From Candolleomyces eurysporus (taxonomy: Eukaryota > Basidiomycota > Agaricomycetes > Agaricales > Psathyrellaceae): 53,590 nucleotides of DNA. The position numbers were made by a program, and so were the translations under genes. Positions 22,342 through 35,020 of this stretch are shown here, one piece after another. The stretch lies in assembly GCA_027579435.1 (NCBI GenBank), contig JANBPK010000765.1, positions 1 to 53,590 on the forward strand. Direction: 5' to 3'. Every line of letters starts with the position of its first letter. The stretch's first letter is position 1. The notes under the pieces were generated by a model, which was given only the letters and a program-made list of their open reading frames with translations, was not told where the DNA came from and searched no databases.

Positions 22342-25300
22342 TCACTTCCAACGACCCGAAGAAGACCCTCCTCCTCCACTTCCACCTCCACCGTCCTGAT
22401 GACTCCACAGATCACCCAACTTCATCCTCGAGCTCGAACTAGACGACGTCGAGCTCTGCCGACGCGTTTTAGGGACACCGAGCCTCTGACTCGTATTGCT
22501 GTTCATGCTCCCAAACACGTCGCTGCCACCACTGGTACTTGAGCCCAACCCCAGTTGCTGTTGCTGTTGTTGCTGATGTGGCGATTGGTAGTGCTGCAGA
22601 TTAGAGTAACCACTGCTTGACTTCCGCGATCCCAGCCCTCCACTACCAGCAGTCTCCGAAGCAGACCTCCTAGCCCTCTTCGGTGCCAGAGCACTCGTCT
22701 TGTGCGGAGTCGGCGCCGTCACGGTCACCCCACCACCGCCTCCACCACCACCGGAACTCATTGGTGGCGGGTTCGAAAATACGGCTGACAGTGGCCCCGC
22801 TGATAGTACAGAGGAGGTAGAGCCCCAAGACTGCGGCAGTCCTGCACCATGCCAGCTCCCCGGGTCTAGTCCTGCGCTTCCAATACTGCCAATACTGCTG
22901 GCTGGGCTCCGTGATCTAGGGGACGACACTCCGCTCCTAGTGCCGTCGTTAGGACTCCTCGACCCCCTCTGAGGAATGCGAGTTCTCCGTTCNAGACCGA
23001 TNCCGATGCCCTCCGAGCTCCCGTGGAACGANCNNTCGTGCCTCAGACTGATGTCTGCACGTTCTCTTCTATGCCCTCCTGCTCCTACGCCGCTGCCAGT
23101 GGCCCTCCCTGAACCTTCCCTTGACCCAGCCGACCCCGCTCCTGAGGCAACTGAGGAAATCGACGAACCGAGGGCAGGCCTCAGAGCTGGCCTCAAAACA
23201 GGCACGATCTCCCTGGCCAACTCCTTCACGAGCACCGCACCGTCGCCTCCGCTCTTGCTGAGTCNCTCGACGACACCGAGTAGACCGTATCTCTCCACCA
23301 GGACCGCGCGGTTGGGGTGGACTTCGCAGACNTATCGGAGGAGACGGAGGAGGTTGAGTCGGACGACGGCTTTCACNTTGTTGCCNTTGCCATTNCTAGC
23401 GNCGTTTGGTGCATTTGTAGACGAAGATAACTTGGATGTCGAAGAGCCTAGTCGGGAGGAGGTAGAGGATGCAAGGGGATTCGAAGACGAGGAGGATGAA
23501 GAGGAAGTAGGATCCAATTTATCCACAACCCTCTTAAAGAACGCCTCACTCCTACAAATCCCCATCGTCACCCTCACACTCGACCTCATCATCTTGAGGA
23601 AAGGCTCGAGCAGGTTTTCGAAAGAGTTGGCTTTGGCGGTGACGAAGCATCGGATGAGGGCTTCGATGCAGCTTCTTTCCGCTCCTGCTCCGTCCGCGCC
23701 GTTGCCATTTGCGTTGGCGTTGGCTTTCCCTCTGCCGTTGACGCTCCCTCCGTTCAGAACCTTCCCATCAATACCCCTCACCACTAGCCGATCCTCCACC
23801 CTCGCAGTCTCATCGCTCAACCACGAAACCACACTCTCCAGTGCGCTGACCTGGAAGTACGGATCGTCCAACAGTCGTATGTACATTCCCACTCCATCGT
23901 GCTGCCACAGCAAGGTTCTGCAACTCTTGCCCGCGGAAGCGAGGTCGCATAGGATAGGTAGGGCGAATTGTTTGAGAGGCGAGTTGGGTGTGTGGAAGAT
24001 GACGCGTTTGAGGCAGGGTATGATACCAGCTTGAGCAGCTTCTTCTTGGCGCGATTTGTTGAGCCTGCAGAGGTTGTAGCANGTTTGGAAGATGTGGTTG
24101 GCCATTTCCTNNGAGAGACCAGGTTTAGTATGGAGTCAGNANGAGNATGGATGGGAGGGAAAGGAGGAACGAGGGAGAGAACAGAGGAGAGGGAGATACT
24201 CACTGTACTATGCGGCCCGGTCGACTGCTCATCCAGAATCCTGATCAGAATCTCGATGGCATTCGCATTCTGCAACACCTCGTGTAGGGTCGCGTTCATC
24301 GACAGATGTTTCACGGCTTTCAGCATCTGCACTAGACACTCGGGATCCAAGAGCTCGCATGCTCGCAGAAGGCCTGCAAACAAGTCCGTTAGCCTGGGAG
24401 AGGGAGAGAGGAGGGAGAGGAATGGGAGAANCANTACTCACGCCTNACAACCTTCCTCGTTCCCAACGCATTCCTCACATGCACATCCGACTGCGACACC
24501 TGCGTAAACACCAACAAGATCTGCACAACCTTCATCTTCGTACTCCTCTCNTCAATCTCCTTCTTCGCAGGTCCGCCGAAAGTGAAAGTATCGTCGTCGT
24601 CCTCGTTGACGTCGAGATCGAAGTTGCCGTTGCCGTTGCCCCCGAAAGAAGGCCCGGAAGATGAGAGCGACATGACGTTCAAGAGAGCGGCCGAAAGCGG
24701 GTCTAGCAACCCCTCCCTGATGAACATGCGACAAAAGTCGTTTTTGGTCGTTGGACTTTGGAGTTCGAAGACGCTTGTGATACCATTCAGGGCGTGTTCG
24801 ACGAGTTCNGTTTGTTCGCTGTAGTCTTCGTCTANGAGGTCGACGAGGACTTTCAAGCCTCGGCATCTGAGTCGGTTTTAGATAAGATGGATGGGATAAA
24901 GGGCAACTTGGGTACGTACGAGATGAACATTTGTAGCGTCAATACGGAAGTGTGGCATAGAAGACGGATAAAGTTGGANGCCTCGAGTCGACATTCNGAT
25001 GGATATTTCTTCGAGGTGAATTCCATCATGACAGGAATCCCNCTGTACAATACGCNTCCATATAAGACTCTNTNCTCCGCCCACGGGACTGAGAGNAAAA
25101 GACGTACCCAATCANACAGAAACTNTCCAAGAACCCAACNTCCTCNGTCACAAGCTACAAAAAAGNCCGTCCGTATTAGCACNACCAGTCTNAANGAGTG
25201 AATNGNGANGGANNGAGCTACNCACCAAATTGATGATCTGCAACAGTTTCATGATCACATCCCTCGAACACCGACCCTCAAGCACCTCCAATATCGCAAG

Positions 25301-28300
25301 CATCCCATGCGACGACACCAGCTGCACGTGCATTTCTGAAGATTCATGCAGAATTGTAACCTATGCACNCATTCCAAAAAGTCAGACCTCTTTCCTGCTC
25401 GTAAAATGCGTTNTATGAAAAGGCAAACCCACCAACTGATCGCAAGCTTCGCGCAACTGAAAGTCCGGTGTTGAAGGTGTCANCTGNTCGACAAGTTGGT
25501 TCACGGAATTACAGAGCCGAGCGTATTTGTCTCTCTGCAAGTTCGTTTCGAGGTCGTCTTCNGCGAAGCCTTCGTCAATCTGTTCATTGTACGTACANGA
25601 TGTCAGAGGTGCTGTTGATGACCGAGGNAGAGGGTGNAAAANTTGCTTACCTCTGCGAACGGGTCTTCCTCATCATCTTCGTCCCCGAACTTCATANATT
25701 CAATCAGTCAAANANGCCAAAGCTGAGAAGACNAGAACCGTCCTTACCCACGACTTGTTCGANAGCCTNGTATTCAGTTGCAGAGTCTGGATNGACTGTT
25801 CCGGTGCTANAAAACGCAGTCAATCAGTCAGCAACACATCCCAGCTCAAAGAAAACAGGAGCGACTNCNCACCATTCCCATTCGGCTTCCCAAACACATC
25901 ATCATAATCCTCNTCATCNTCNTCCGTATACTTNCCAAACTCAGCCTGACTGCTCTGACTCTGCGTCCGACGCGCTTCCGCCTTTCCAAACGATCCAGAC
26001 CCACTTGCGCCGCTATGGGGTGTAGTAAGAGAAGTCGACCGGCCGTGACTCCCTATCGACGGNGCTGCTGTTGACGGCCCGGCGGGATTCGTGGAAGTCG
26101 GGAACCCAAGCGGTGTGAGCATCGGTCTCGAGGATTTCTTGGTGAGTGGGATGAGAGGGGCGGANTTTTGGTCCAGCCTCGACGGGTCCCAAGCCGATGG
26201 TCTTGATATCGTCCGGATGGAATAGTCCTTTTTTCGAGTTTTTCAGCTATAGGTATACNCAGTTAGTTTACCTGGNTTGGGCAGCAGAGGAAGTNGAGAG
26301 CAAATGATGTACCTTGAAGTCGGCGACCTTCTCTTCCAACCAATCTTCATCTTCCTCCGTNGCAAGGTCAGAGTAATCCTCGACGATAGGTGAGATATTG
26401 GCAGCTGGCGGTTGAGCNAGTGGTACAGTCTTGGCACCCGGACTCTTCGTCGGCCGAATAGTCTGNGCATTCTCGTCGCTCGCGTCAGACTTGTCGTCNT
26501 CACTCGTACTTTTCTCTAGGGCTACGACCAAACCATCTCGTCAGTNNCNTNNTNTTGNAATGGNATNNNNANGANTNATACTGACCATGAATCTTAGTGA
26601 GCGAAATCCCCCCTTCNAAATCNTCATCCCAATTATCNGTCTGCTCTTCTGGAGGCTGCAACACGAATGCTTGAGGCTGAATCTTCTCAACCAACATCTG
26701 ACCAGGCTTCGCGCTCGGATTCTTCCACCCTTGAAGACCTAACCCACTGGCAAGCGTCCCAGGAATGTGCGAGGCTAGCGCGCCTCCAGANGTAGACAAC
26801 GGCAATTCNGAGTGTTTTAGCAGAGGCGAATGTGGACGTGTGTATCTNGAAGGATTCTTGGCCGCGCGGGAGGGAGCTGTTCGTTCAACACGTCAGTCAG
26901 TCAGNCAAACAGTTTATCAGACGCGTTCCGCAAAGGTTGAAAGACGGAAATGAAGGAAGAAAGGTAGACGGACGTACATTTNAGTGCTTCGTTCCACTCN
27001 TGGACTTTGAGAACNGCTTCGTCGTAGTTGTAGTTCGTTAGGGGCCGTTTGGAGTTTGAAGCTCCCGGTGCCGTCTCTCCTACTTTTCCCCCAGATCGTC
27101 CCTTTCCGCCGTCCATTTGCTTTCGTGTAGANATCATCCATGGGTGCTTGAGCAGCTTCTTGGCGGATATTCGGAGATTGGGGTCCTTCTGGAAGCAGTG
27201 GTAGAGGAAATCTTTGACAATGGGNGAGGCACCTTCTGGAATGGGTGGACAGTCGTCTTGGACGATTCGGAAGAGTGCTGGCATGGGGTCNAGNTTGTGG
27301 TANGGTGGATGGCCTTCTAGCAGTTCNATNACGACGCAACCGACGCTCCTNGAGTACGACTGTTATGAGGGTGGTAAGGGAAGTAGAGCAGAGTGGGCTA
27401 ACCAAATATCNGAGGCGGTGGTGGCACCCGTCTGNTCGACAACCTCGGGAGCCACTGGGCAAAGGTTAGCTNGACCCAAAGCATGATTTAACAGCCCACT
27501 CACTCCAATATGGACTCCCAACAACAGCAGCGTCNAAAACACCTCCCACTCGCGCAGCGACACCGAAATCCGCCAACTTCACAGTCCCATCTTTGTTGGT
27601 GAGAAGGTTCGCTCCCTTGATGTCGCGGTGTATAACACCCTGATCGTGCAGGTATAGAAGACCCTCGAGGACTTGAGAGATGTACATGGCGACCAGGTTC
27701 TCCGGAAACTTTCCAAACTTCTTCAGGACGGTGTGCAGGGATCCATTCTCACATAGCCTATGTCGCGGTGTGAGGGGTCATTGAGGGGATGGACGCGTCG
27801 TGGGCCACTTACTCGAGGATGATGTAGAGGAATTCGCGTGTCTTGACGAATCCTTTGTACTGCACGATGTTTTCATGCTGGGAATAGGTCAGAACGTGCT
27901 GTCCGTGAGTAGATCCACGCCGTTGCTCACATGTAGGTTCTTCAAGAGATCGATCTCTGACTGCAAGGCATCAGACGAATTACGCAAAGGATATAGTGTG
28001 AGTGCTAACCATAATTTCTGGCAGTTCATTTGCTGGGATATTGCTCAGCTGAATCTCNTTGATAGCGACTGTCTCTCCCGTTTCAAAGTTCAATCCAACT
28101 GATGAGATACATNGTCAGAAACCGCGACTTTAGTGACGGTGGGATGGAAATGACGCACGATACACCTGCCCAAACGCTCCCTTCCCAAGCGAGTTGCCCA
28201 GTTTCTATANCNCATTATCACGTCAACATACACCGCCCGCCATAAGCCAAGAAAGCCACCACGAACATATCCACCCAACGACTTTGAATTGCCCGACTTT

Positions 28301-28344
28301 GGATTGGTGGACGACATCGACGCAGGCCGTGATGGGGTCGCCAT
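22342..28344 (-). CDS. sepH: Cdc7/SepH-type Ser/Thr kinase of the septation initiation network
   Basis: Orthologs (S. pombe Cdc7, A. nidulans SepH) act downstream of the Spg1 GTPase at the spindle pole to trigger septum formation. The gene has many exons; the start [19 protein letters not shown] is at 28344 and the stop at 22342. The kinase domain shows [31 protein letters not shown] loop [39 protein letters not shown], and C-lobe [25 protein letters not shown] long middle linker is followed by an armadillo-like helical region ([40 protein letters not shown]), as in SepH. The tail is low-complexity, with Ser runs, Gly runs and a Gln tract near 22558-22578. Many N calls between 23 and 28 kb prevent an exact exon list. 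Identity is strong; the exon boundaries are not. Confidence 0.88.
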
Positions 28345-28723
28345 ACTGGCGCAGGCTCNAGAGCGACCGCTGCGGTGGCAGGACNNGGAGTGGCAGAGAC
28401 AAAGAAATTGAGATAGAGGGAGAGGGAGAGAGAGCACACGCTGCCTAAAACGCGGTTCTCTTGACCCTAGTCGCGTCCGGCGCTGACTTTGTGAACCGCG
28501 GATAATTAGGTTGCGATGCAACATCATAGCAGAGCCACATGGGAATCCCTCCCGCGCCCTTTGCTGCCAAACTTGCCACAATAGGCGACTAGCCGTCTCT
28601 CTCTTTCCCNCTCAAAATAAAAATCTGCTCTCGAGTCAGCGATGAGGTCATGAGCAATGCCAAGTAAAATNGATGGTCCCCGCTACAAGTACAAGATGAT
28701 AAATATACTGAGATGCTCTAGAG
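28345..28723. other. Spacer between DUF6533 gene 3' end and kinase 5' end
   Basis: About 380 bases holding the presumed promoter of the minus-strand kinase. A purine-rich tract with repeated GAGAGG lies at 28404-28437. No gene is supported. Confidence 0.4.
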
Positions 28724-30694
28724 TCAATCACTACTCGANGTCGTCGTTTTACTGTCGCCCATATCCACCATCGGGAATTCCACCGGTGGCGCTCTGGCAG
28801 TGGGCATCAACGTGTCCGTTTGGGTCTGGTTGAACCCAGGCGCAACAATCTTCACATTTGAGCCAACCTGGAACTGCGTGTTCTGAGTAAACATGCTTGG
28901 CAGCTCTGCTTTAACCCGGGTATCGTTGAGCTTTTTCACGGATTTCTTCAGGTTGATGGTTATTCTTGACATCATGGCCACCGTCAGCCTGGAAAGCTGT
29001 TAGTCAGACGGTCCTAGGTTAGTACTANTCTTGGACTTACAAGAGCTCGAGCCTGTGTTTACGAATAAAGTAAGTCTCGGGGAACCGTCGAATCACGATA
29101 CGTCATTACTCACTGCGCAGTAATGTTTTTCAGGCCTTCGGGTGCGAAGATGATCATCAGTGTCAGAACGAGTGTGACGGCGAAGATAGCCCTGCAGCCA
29201 AGTAGAAAGTGAGTCCGAGGAAACGGCGATACAGTTGTTGCCACGAACGTGTAGTACACCAGACCGTCCTGGAACAGCCGCTTCATGATATAGGAAGAAT
29301 TCCTATTCTTCAGCGATGGGAGAGTTCGAAATAGTGTTAGGCCCAACACAGCTGTATCGTAGAGCAGTGGGAGCCATGCTGAAGCAGACGCAATGCCGCT
29401 TCTGTCTCAAAAGGAAGGTGAGCTTCTGAGGAGTACGAGTCAGATGATGGACACGCACATGCTGGGGTCGAAAATCATGGTACAAGCTGCAACAACAATC
29501 GGTTAGCATACCACGCGAGGTCACGAGAAATCTAGGACTTACCAACCACCCCGGAAGCTGGATTATGGTGTACACCTATTCATTGTCAACATCATTAGGA
29601 AAACAAACCACAGGGAGGAAGGAAGCCCGGCCTACGTTGTGCTCTTGTCATCAACCAGGCATTCACCGAAAACTCAACGGCCAACAACAACAGTACGACT
29701 CCCAACACCCAGTAGTTCCGGTTATACAAGGCGTATATCCGTAGGAACATCATGATCGCTTCAATCCCAGAGTCAATAAGATGTTCAATAGGATATATTC
29801 AAATAAAAACACGTACCGACGATGTTGATCCCAATAACCGTCATCGAACCCTCGAATCGAACGAACCTATCACATCTACGAGCACAAAGCATCATAAGCT
29901 CTTTCGGACCAACTCTTCATCTCAAGCGTACGCTTACGTCTAAGTGGAAGAGAGGAGTCAGCGCTTTGATAGGGCCAAGAAAGCGGAGCATTGCGTACCT
30001 CTGTATCCCATAACGGCGAAAAGTACGCTATATAGCAATAATCGCGAACGTTAGCTCGATCGCAACGAGGAACAGAGGTAATGCCCTACCATATAGATTC
30101 ACTATAAACCCCAGCGGCGTGATGTACCGATTCTAAAATTACAGACAAGCAGATGTGAGCGAACACTGGTAACAGTCGTGGAGCATCAATCAAAACTGAA
30201 GAGGAACCACGTACGATAAGGAAGAGGTAACCAACTAAGAAGCCATAGGCGATGATAGATAGATTAGTGTTAGGTGGTGCTCATCATCATCCCTGAGAAG
30301 GGAAAGATTTTGGGAAGTGTTTACTCACTCAGGCCCTTCTTTCCCATCCAGATGTACTCCACCTAGTCCGAGACGCCGACCACGGGTAAGTCCACAGCAA
30401 GAACCGCAACGCAAGGGAGTGGACACAGTGGTGGAGTGGTGCGTACCTCGTCTGCGAAGGTGTCGATGTGATCCCATACGAGCATCGTGAAACTCGCAAT
30501 GCCCATGTACTAGTTTTGTCCCAGCCCGGTCAGGTCAGCTGAAGTTCGATGCATTTGACACGGACTCACGTTCGTGTTAAACCTAACGATGACCCATATC
30601 AGCCATACATTCAAAGAAGAAATAGTTCGGAGATGAGCACTACTCACTGTTGCGAGATGTCCTCGATGACACCAGGATACTGAGGCTCCGACAT
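28724..30694 (-). CDS. DUF6533-family multi-pass membrane protein
   Basis: This belongs to a large Agaricomycete family of about seven membrane helices with no assigned function. The start MSEPQYPGVIEDISQQ (ATG 30694) is followed, after introns, by the family signature YMGIASFTMLVWDHIDTFAD and VEYIWMGKKGLS, i.e. a helix, Asp-His, and a short loop ending in W. Later exons carry further hydrophobic segments: MLGLTLFRTL, then the conserved pre-helix motif LFQDGLVYYTFVATT, then AIFAVTLVLTLMIIFAPEGL. The cytosolic end starts LTVAMMSRITINLKK and finishes SSSD. At least nine introns are implied. It could be receptor-like; that is inference from topology only. It is the first of three unrelated polytopic proteins in 10 kb. 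Confidence 0.8.
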
Positions 30695-32381
30695 GGTTCG
30701 GCTAGTTCAGAGGGGGTGTGGATAGTACTCGGTACTTCTCGAGGTCGACCACTGTTGATATCCGTCCGTCCGTCCGTCGACACAATCCGCCAAAAGCGAG
30801 AGAGACAGGTGTCCCAGAAATGAAGGTCGATGGGAAGAGAAGAAGAAGAAGAAGGGTGGGCTCAGGCTACTAGAAATCGACCTCCAGGCGTACGGCACGC
30901 AAGCGAGGTAGTTTCACCACATCGAACTTCTTATAATAAGAAGTGCGAGTATGTGGGTAGCCTAGGAGGGAGGAAGGTTGACACGAAGAACGGACTCCAA
31001 CAAACGATCAGGAAGGAAGCGGGCAAGAGGGAGTCGCCACAGGGTTAACTTGAACAGCTAACGTTGTTATTGACGAGAAGTTGGTTGGGGAAGGGAAACC
31101 AAACCTGGTCCACCCCATCACCATCCGATTCCTGGCATCCACGGGCCATGATAGTCGAAGGAGCTTCTCAGCCCCATTNNCNNNGATACCATCACAGAAT
31201 CCGTATGTTACTCCATTTGACCGGGTGTAGTTGGCAATGATATGGGCTCTGCTCAATTCTGCTTCGTAAATTTTCCCTCGATTGAGTTGGCTCCACACGC
31301 GGTGCTGAACCTGACGTACGCAGACCCTACTCGCCTCGGACGATACTCTATTCAAGCTGGACGATCTGGAGAACATACCCTGGCTCGAGCCTCCATNNNN
31401 TCCNNNCNNGGACCCATCTGCAATGTGCTGGGATTGCGTCATAGACTTGCTTCCGAGATGCGCGAGTCTTCCAACGAATCCGCGATGAAAGGGATGGGAA
31501 GGAGGAGAGGGTTCTCATCAGACACGAATGATCAACCCAAAGTCTGTACGTAGGATCAATTGCGNNCAAGTCTCATCATCAAAGGGAGGNCAGAGATNGA
31601 TAGGAGCGGAGNATAGCAAAGTTCTCAACACCGGGNACAACGTTCAATAGTGGCGTCGATGCANTGACATAAATCGTATACTAATTGACCCTGAAACCCG
31701 GCGATCTTTGCAGAAAATGATCATGATGGATACACGATGNTGAACNTTGCTGTGTNTGCAGTGNTGCTTGGTNTTGTCGGTCTTATCTNTTTTGCGAAAA
31801 GTAAAGTCTAATGATGCTTTTGCCACTGGTCGCAATTCAAAGGAAAGAATTGCTGGCAGTCGCTAAATTTACCTGGGGTTTGCTAAGATGGGAACATATC
31901 CCCTCACGGGCGTCATACACGAGACTTATATGTTAAGACCGCGTTTCCCGAAACCGAGAACTCTAAGTCCAGTGGGAACGAACCGCATCAGGAACACACG
32001 AAGAACATTGTCCTTGGAAATCGACCTCTAACCCCCGACTGTCACGGTCATACAAAGTTCTTGACCTTGNAATAGACTATTTATATATCCGTTGTGGAGC
32101 AGAATTCATTAATCCTTACATAGGTCGGTGTGCATCACCATCCGATGCTTCCCACTGNGAGAGGGGGGAGTGGTCCNATGAGAGCCACCGGTGCTGAATG
32201 NAANNAAGCCTGTATCNCATCATAANNANGCAGGTCGCGAAATCAAACTCGAAATCAGCGCGCAACTTGTTANNNCTCGAAACCGCGGCTGTGAACGAGA
32301 CTGCTGNTNNNTNCCTTGATCACGGAAGAAAATCAAGGTACTNTCAANNTATGTTACACCAAATCTGCNATANGTTTCCGA
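30695..32381. other. Low-quality intergenic stretch rich in N calls
   Basis: About 1.7 kb. A minus-strand open frame at 31442-31008 (including SRAHIIANYTRSNGVTYGFC) is protein-like in parts but broken by N blocks at 31179-31185 and 31397-31409, and I could not place it in a family. From about 31565 to 32380 ambiguous bases are dense and nothing is readable. Confidence 0.4.
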
Positions 32382-33294
32382 TTATTCCTTCTGTTTCCCT
32401 CCCGGATGTCCCGGACGACCCCAATCCATCTGTCCAAGGACCGTTGGCATTGATGATCCAAAGGCGCCTTGACTNAGCGCNTCNCCGCTGTTCCCGCCCG
32501 CAGGGGAAGGAGGGGGCCCAGGCGGNCTGGCCGGCGAGTTTGGAGANGCGGGNGGTAGGATCGGAGGCAGCGAATTGTCGGGTGACGTAAGGGGCGGTCG
32601 CGGCGAGCCTACTTCGACAGTGGTAGAGCTGGGACCGTTGTTCGAGGGTGCAGGGATAACGAGAGGCGCGAGTGAGGGTCTTTGAGGGCGGTTTCCGCCG
32701 CCTCCGCCGGTTGCTGAGCTACGGCTGAGTGTTGACCGTAAACGTTGGGCTTGGGGAGGATTTATCTTGTTGACTCCTGGTTTTCGGGATACTTTGCTGG
32801 TCTTGGGAACCTTCTTTGCCCTCCCTCTAGTTCCCTTCGCTCGCTTCACTGTCCCTTTTTTGGCCTTGTTGGATCCCTTGGATTTGCCACCCGTATTCTG
32901 GGGTGGCTTTGGTGTTTCTTTACCGCCAGCGCCAGCGCTGGATGCCCTCTTGACGCCACTTCTAAACTTCTTATTGTCCGACCTCGGTTTAGCCTGCGCA
33001 CGACGACTGCCAGTAGGCGCCGGGACAGCATTAGCATTCGACCGGCGATGGAACTAAGAAAGATCTGGCGTGTTAGAAAAGATACCCGAAACTTGCTGGC
33101 AAGCAATGCCGATCTTTGCTCACCTGTAGCAACGAGCGTCCCGCAAGTTCGCGCTCAGGTTTTCGTGACAGTCCTAGTCCTGACCCGGAAGCTCCTTCAT
33201 CTTGTGGCTGGACGGGGAGGGCGAGAGCCGCCCAACCGGTGGAAAGCAAAAGCAACAGAGAAGCTGTACGACCGAGAGGAATGCTGAGTTGCAT
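32382..33294 (-). CDS. Secreted, highly basic Lys/Arg/Pro/Ser-rich protein
   Basis: Two exons (33294-33124, 33053-32382) join through a GTGAGC...TTAG intron to about 280 codons. The start MQLSIPLGRTASLLLLLS continues into TGWAALALPVQ, a clear signal peptide with a likely cleavage after ALA. A short acidic-to-neutral region follows, then a long basic low-complexity part (GRAKKVPKTSKVSRKPGVNK, KGSNKAKKGTVKRAKG), then a Pro/Gly/Ser-rich tail (PPGPPPSPAGGN) ending GGKQKE. There are no Cys pairs or enzyme motifs. No family is recognised. It could be a cell-wall-associated or effector-like secreted protein; that is inference. In-frame codons exist upstream of this ATG, but the signal peptide decides the start. 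Confidence 0.7.
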
Positions 33295-35020
33295 AGTTGA
33301 AGCGGTGGATATCGACCTGCGAGATAGACCACTGAAGAGAGAGCCAGCGCTGTTCAATGACACAGAGATGCTATCCTTGACCGTCGTTATATAGCAGTAC
33401 CTGCAACATCAGAAGCCCCCGGGTGCCCCTGCCCCTGCTTAGAGCGACTTCTTTATGGGCGCAGGAGATGGGAGGGGCGGTGACTGGCAATGACTGGGCA
33501 ACGGAAATCATATCATGATATTGTTCTACCATTTTTGTGTGCAGTCGCAGTGGGCACTGCTAGCGTAAATCGCAGAGTTTTCTCGCAGAAGATCCCTTTC
33601 CTATGCGATGTTGACCCTCGCCTCAGAAAAAAAAAGCAAGCAACCTGCGAACAACAGCGATCATCGGTGTGCGCGGAGTCGTCGACAGTGAGGCCTTACA
33701 GCAATCCTAGTCATTCGAGTTGCCGAGTCCCAAGCCAAGTGTAAACCGTGCATATTACATGCAGGAGACGAGTAGGAGAACCGGGAGGATTGCGAGTGCA
33801 CGGCAAAGTTCTGGAATATCACATATTTTGCCGATGTGTATCCTCGCAGAGTGATTGTGGAAAGGTCCGATCTGGCTCTCGTTGAGATGTTGATCCGGTA
33901 GAAGATAACATAGTGGGTGTAGAGCGTATACAACATAAGAGATGACCGTGGCATTCATGGCACTATCAGTGGAGCCCCTCGTCTGAATGGAAAGAACGTA
34001 CATCCGGACGGGACCGGGAATGGAGAGAAGGTATACAGGAAAGAAGATGAGGGCTGTGTACTTGAAGATGGTAAAAGATGGAACGCAAGATTGATCGAGC
34101 TGTGCAAGTGAGGAGTTGAGTGGCTGGTCCATCATTCCGCATCACAGAAGATCACGACCTAGAAAGCAAGGCATCAACGAAGGCTCACCAGCTGGAAAAC
34201 AAGGTTGATTGAGATTTCAGTGGTGAAGTAACAGGAGCACCATTAACAGCTAAGCTAGGTCAGGTAGCTGGCCGGGAATATCTCGTACAGGGTCGACGGG
34301 GAGCAAGAGATGGTTCCGATTCTGGCGCACTACATGCCTACAGCTGCAATCTAATCTAATCTACCAGCTCATCCAGATCCCTTCCTAGTACAACGGACCC
34401 ATTCCTGGTGGATAGCTCACGCACACGGCTCGAGCATATGATCAGTACGCGGTCCGTACGATTCAGCGATTAACTCAAATCCCTCTTTAGGTACAAGTAG
34501 ATTTGCTTCTATTGTCACGCGGCTCGGAGGCCACGGCACAGAGCAGAAGAAATACTCCTTTCCATCTCTTCTAGGGTCTATAGCACATTCCAAGATACAT
34601 ATAGAAGGACTCAATGACGAAATATAATACTTGTTTATCTGTAATACGTATTCAATTGAGATCGCCGTGATTATGGCATAGGCATTGCATGGATCTACTC
34701 GGACGTATCAATGCTCATATTCCAAACACATTCGATATCATGATGGCAGGATGAAACGTGGGGATAAGGCTGAAGTTGGGAGCATCACGGTATGCTAGGG
34801 GGAGTCTAGAGAAACTCGTACATCAAGGAAGTAGATATTCTACGGAACGAAGGGACGAAAGAAGATGAAGACGTCTTCTCCCTCCCATGCTCGCCTCATG
34901 AGACACCTGAACCCTTCTGTATGTATTATTTTCGGGTTCAATTTTAGGTATATAGGAGCTGCACACAAACTTGGGATCCCTTGCGCTTTTTCGCCCAGTC
35001 AATTGCCGTCCAAACTTGCC
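33295..35020. other. Intergenic, with one weak minus-strand ORF
   Basis: About 1.7 kb between divergent genes. Apart from the ORF at 33755-34135 (listed), nothing coding is supported. Many short AT-rich stretches occur between 34600 and 34960. Confidence 0.4.
33755..34135 (-). CDS. Unrecognised small ORF with hydrophobic segments (126 codons)
   Basis: An ATG-led frame (MMDQPLNSSLAQLDQSCV) with two hydrophobic stretches: FKYTALIFFPVYLLSIPGP and a C-terminal ALAILPVLLLVSCM. There is no signal peptide and no known motif. It may be a fragment of one of the nearby polytopic membrane families or a chance frame. Confidence 0.25.
   Translation of the reverse strand: MMDQPLNSSLAQLDQSCVPSFTIFKYTALIFFPVYLLSIPGPVRMYVLSIQTRGSTDSAMNATVISYVVYALHPLCYLLPDQHLNESQIGPFHNHSARIHIGKICDIPELCRALAILPVLLLVSCM

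Noticed and set aside
22555..22585. CAG/CTG trinucleotide run considered as a separate microsatellite feature
   Set aside because: It is the short Gln tract inside the last exon of the septation kinase and is described there.
30830..31048. Charged plus-strand frame (Glu/Lys-rich)
   Set aside because: Composition follows a GAAGAA repeat tract upstream of the DUF6533 gene; no gene features.
31008..31442. Minus-strand open frame with protein-like stretches
   Set aside because: Broken by blocks of N, no ATG-led complete model and no family; possibly an exon of an unreadable gene.
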